From contig NC_044930.1 of NCBI RefSeq assembly GCF_003576645.1, forward strand, positions 2,894,415 to 2,958,414: 64,000 nt of DNA. Direction: 5' to 3'. Below are positions 63,196-64,000 of the stretch, in pieces (the first letter of the stretch is position 1; every line of letters begins with the position of its first letter). Source of the stretch: Ipomoea triloba. Lineage: Eukaryota; Streptophyta; Magnoliopsida; Solanales; Convolvulaceae. Below the pieces are notes generated by a model. It had not been told where the DNA came from, made no database searches, and saw only the letters and a program-made list of their open reading frames with translations. The translations under genes and the position numbers were made by a program.

Positions 63196-63900
63196 ACCAC
63201 TGCTATACCCGTGGCCTAACCATCACTTTGTAAGTGCATCACAGGCATATACTCCGTATATGATAATACTTAAACTACTTTGGAAATGTAAGATTTCTTT
63301 TCCGTTAAGATTTAGAAACTATAATATGTATATAAGTATAGAGGTTTTCAAAGAGTACGTACGTATTGAGTATTGTTATTCGGTACAACTTGTTATAGCT
63401 ATGTGTTCGTATTATATATAATAAAATTAAAGACGAATTAACATACACTTTAAAATTTTCAAAGAGACAGAGAATAAAAAGAAAGGTTTAATTTTATCAT
63501 TGTCTCCATTTAAACACTTGTTTAAATTAAGAAAAAAGAAAATTAAACTTATTATTTTACTCAAAAGATGAGTAATAAAGAAGATTAATTGCTCTCGGCA
63601 CACTGCGGTCTGATGTGGGGTTCATGCTAGCAGCACTCAATTATTTAGTATCTTTACCGACCATATTAATTACATAATGAGAAGCTAGGATAGTATTCGG
63701 TGGAGTCTGGTTTACCACTAACGATTTGTTAATTCAGGGTAGTTAAAATTAATCCCATAAAACACATTATTTTATCCCAACATCACCTAACGTAATTGCA
63801 GTCGTCACTACCCATTAATCTACGAAACAAGCAAACATCTATGCTCTAAACAATGTTTTTGCTGATGTTGATGAGGTCAGGTGTGATGAGAGCGTTTAAT
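63196..63900. other. Intergenic upstream of a putative right-edge gene
   Basis: AT-rich, no reading frame of interest. A P1BS-like GCATATAC lies at 63245-63252. Confidence 0.4.
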
Positions 63901-63904
63901 CCGG

Positions 63905-64000
63905 TATAAATACATGCCGCAGTCGTCTCTGAGTTTATTCTCAGATCAGGAAAAGATCAAGATCGAGTTGAAGAAGACGAAGAAGAATTGAAGAAGAAAA
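63905..64000 (+). promoter_or_regulatory. TATA box and purine-rich leader of a gene starting beyond the right edge
   Basis: TATAAATA at 63905-63912 is followed about 30 bp later by a pyrimidine-flanked start region. A GAAGAAGA-rich stretch then runs to the window end without an ATG-initiated frame. This looks like a core promoter and 5' UTR on the plus strand; the gene cannot be identified. Confidence 0.5.

Noticed and set aside
63174..63290. MIR399 precursor on the reverse strand
   Set aside because: The sequence begins TGCCAAAGGAGAG like mature miR399, but I found no complementary arm on either side, so no hairpin is supported.

Overview
The window is nuclear DNA of a flowering plant, almost certainly a eudicot. 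The evidence is a set of intron-rich genes with GT-AG junctions that match plant orthologues along their length, AT-rich intergenic DNA with long (AT)n and (TAA)n tracts, a Ty1/copia element, hAT-type miniature elements, tRNA-derived SINEs, a LINE relic and a nuclear tRNA-Leu. I cannot fix the species; an asterid is only a guess.

Layout from left to right. 1-4852 (-): first eight coding exons of condensin subunit CAP-D2; the gene runs off the left edge. 6079-7783 (-): a complete type-A cytokinin response regulator of the ARR8/ARR9 group, with tandem SINE copies in intron 4. 7784-24417: about 16.6 kb without a recognisable gene, holding SINEs, a TRIM-like mini-retrotransposon, tandem repeats and microsatellites. 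24418-24497 (+): tRNA-Leu(UAG). 27648-30599 (+): a strictosidine-synthase-like gene whose second intron is mostly transposon DNA. 30859-38028: a hAT-type element, a 5'-truncated LINE and a nearly intact but disabled copia retrotransposon. 38624-49406 (+): complete 32-exon kinesin KIN-7O. 49599-54606 (-): complete five-exon IAA-amino-acid hydrolase of the ILR1-like 6 type, convergent with the kinesin. 55982-56389: nested SINEs. 58259-60980 (-): complete seven-exon NEP1/EMG1 rRNA methyltransferase, with a site II plus telo-box promoter. 61000-64000: non-coding; a TATA box and purine-rich leader at the right edge suggest another plus-strand gene starts there.

The genes do not form a pathway or operon. 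CAP-D2 and KIN-7O both act in chromosome segregation and each carries an E2F-type site upstream. NEP1 serves ribosome production. The response regulator and the amidohydrolase belong to hormone signalling (cytokinin, auxin/jasmonate conjugates). From memory, NEP1, the SSL genes, ARR9 and CAP-D2 are At3g57000, At3g57010-57030, At3g57040 and At3g57060 in Arabidopsis. If so, this is an ancestral block expanded by transposons and interrupted by KIN-7O and the hydrolase.

No clearly new biochemical system is visible. The most unusual signals are a miR399-complementary site with nearby PHR1-type (P1BS) motifs near 63.17 kb, a SINE family whose copies all lie in one orientation, two independent hAT-type elements built on the same plan, and a transposon end abutting the splice acceptor of the SSL gene.
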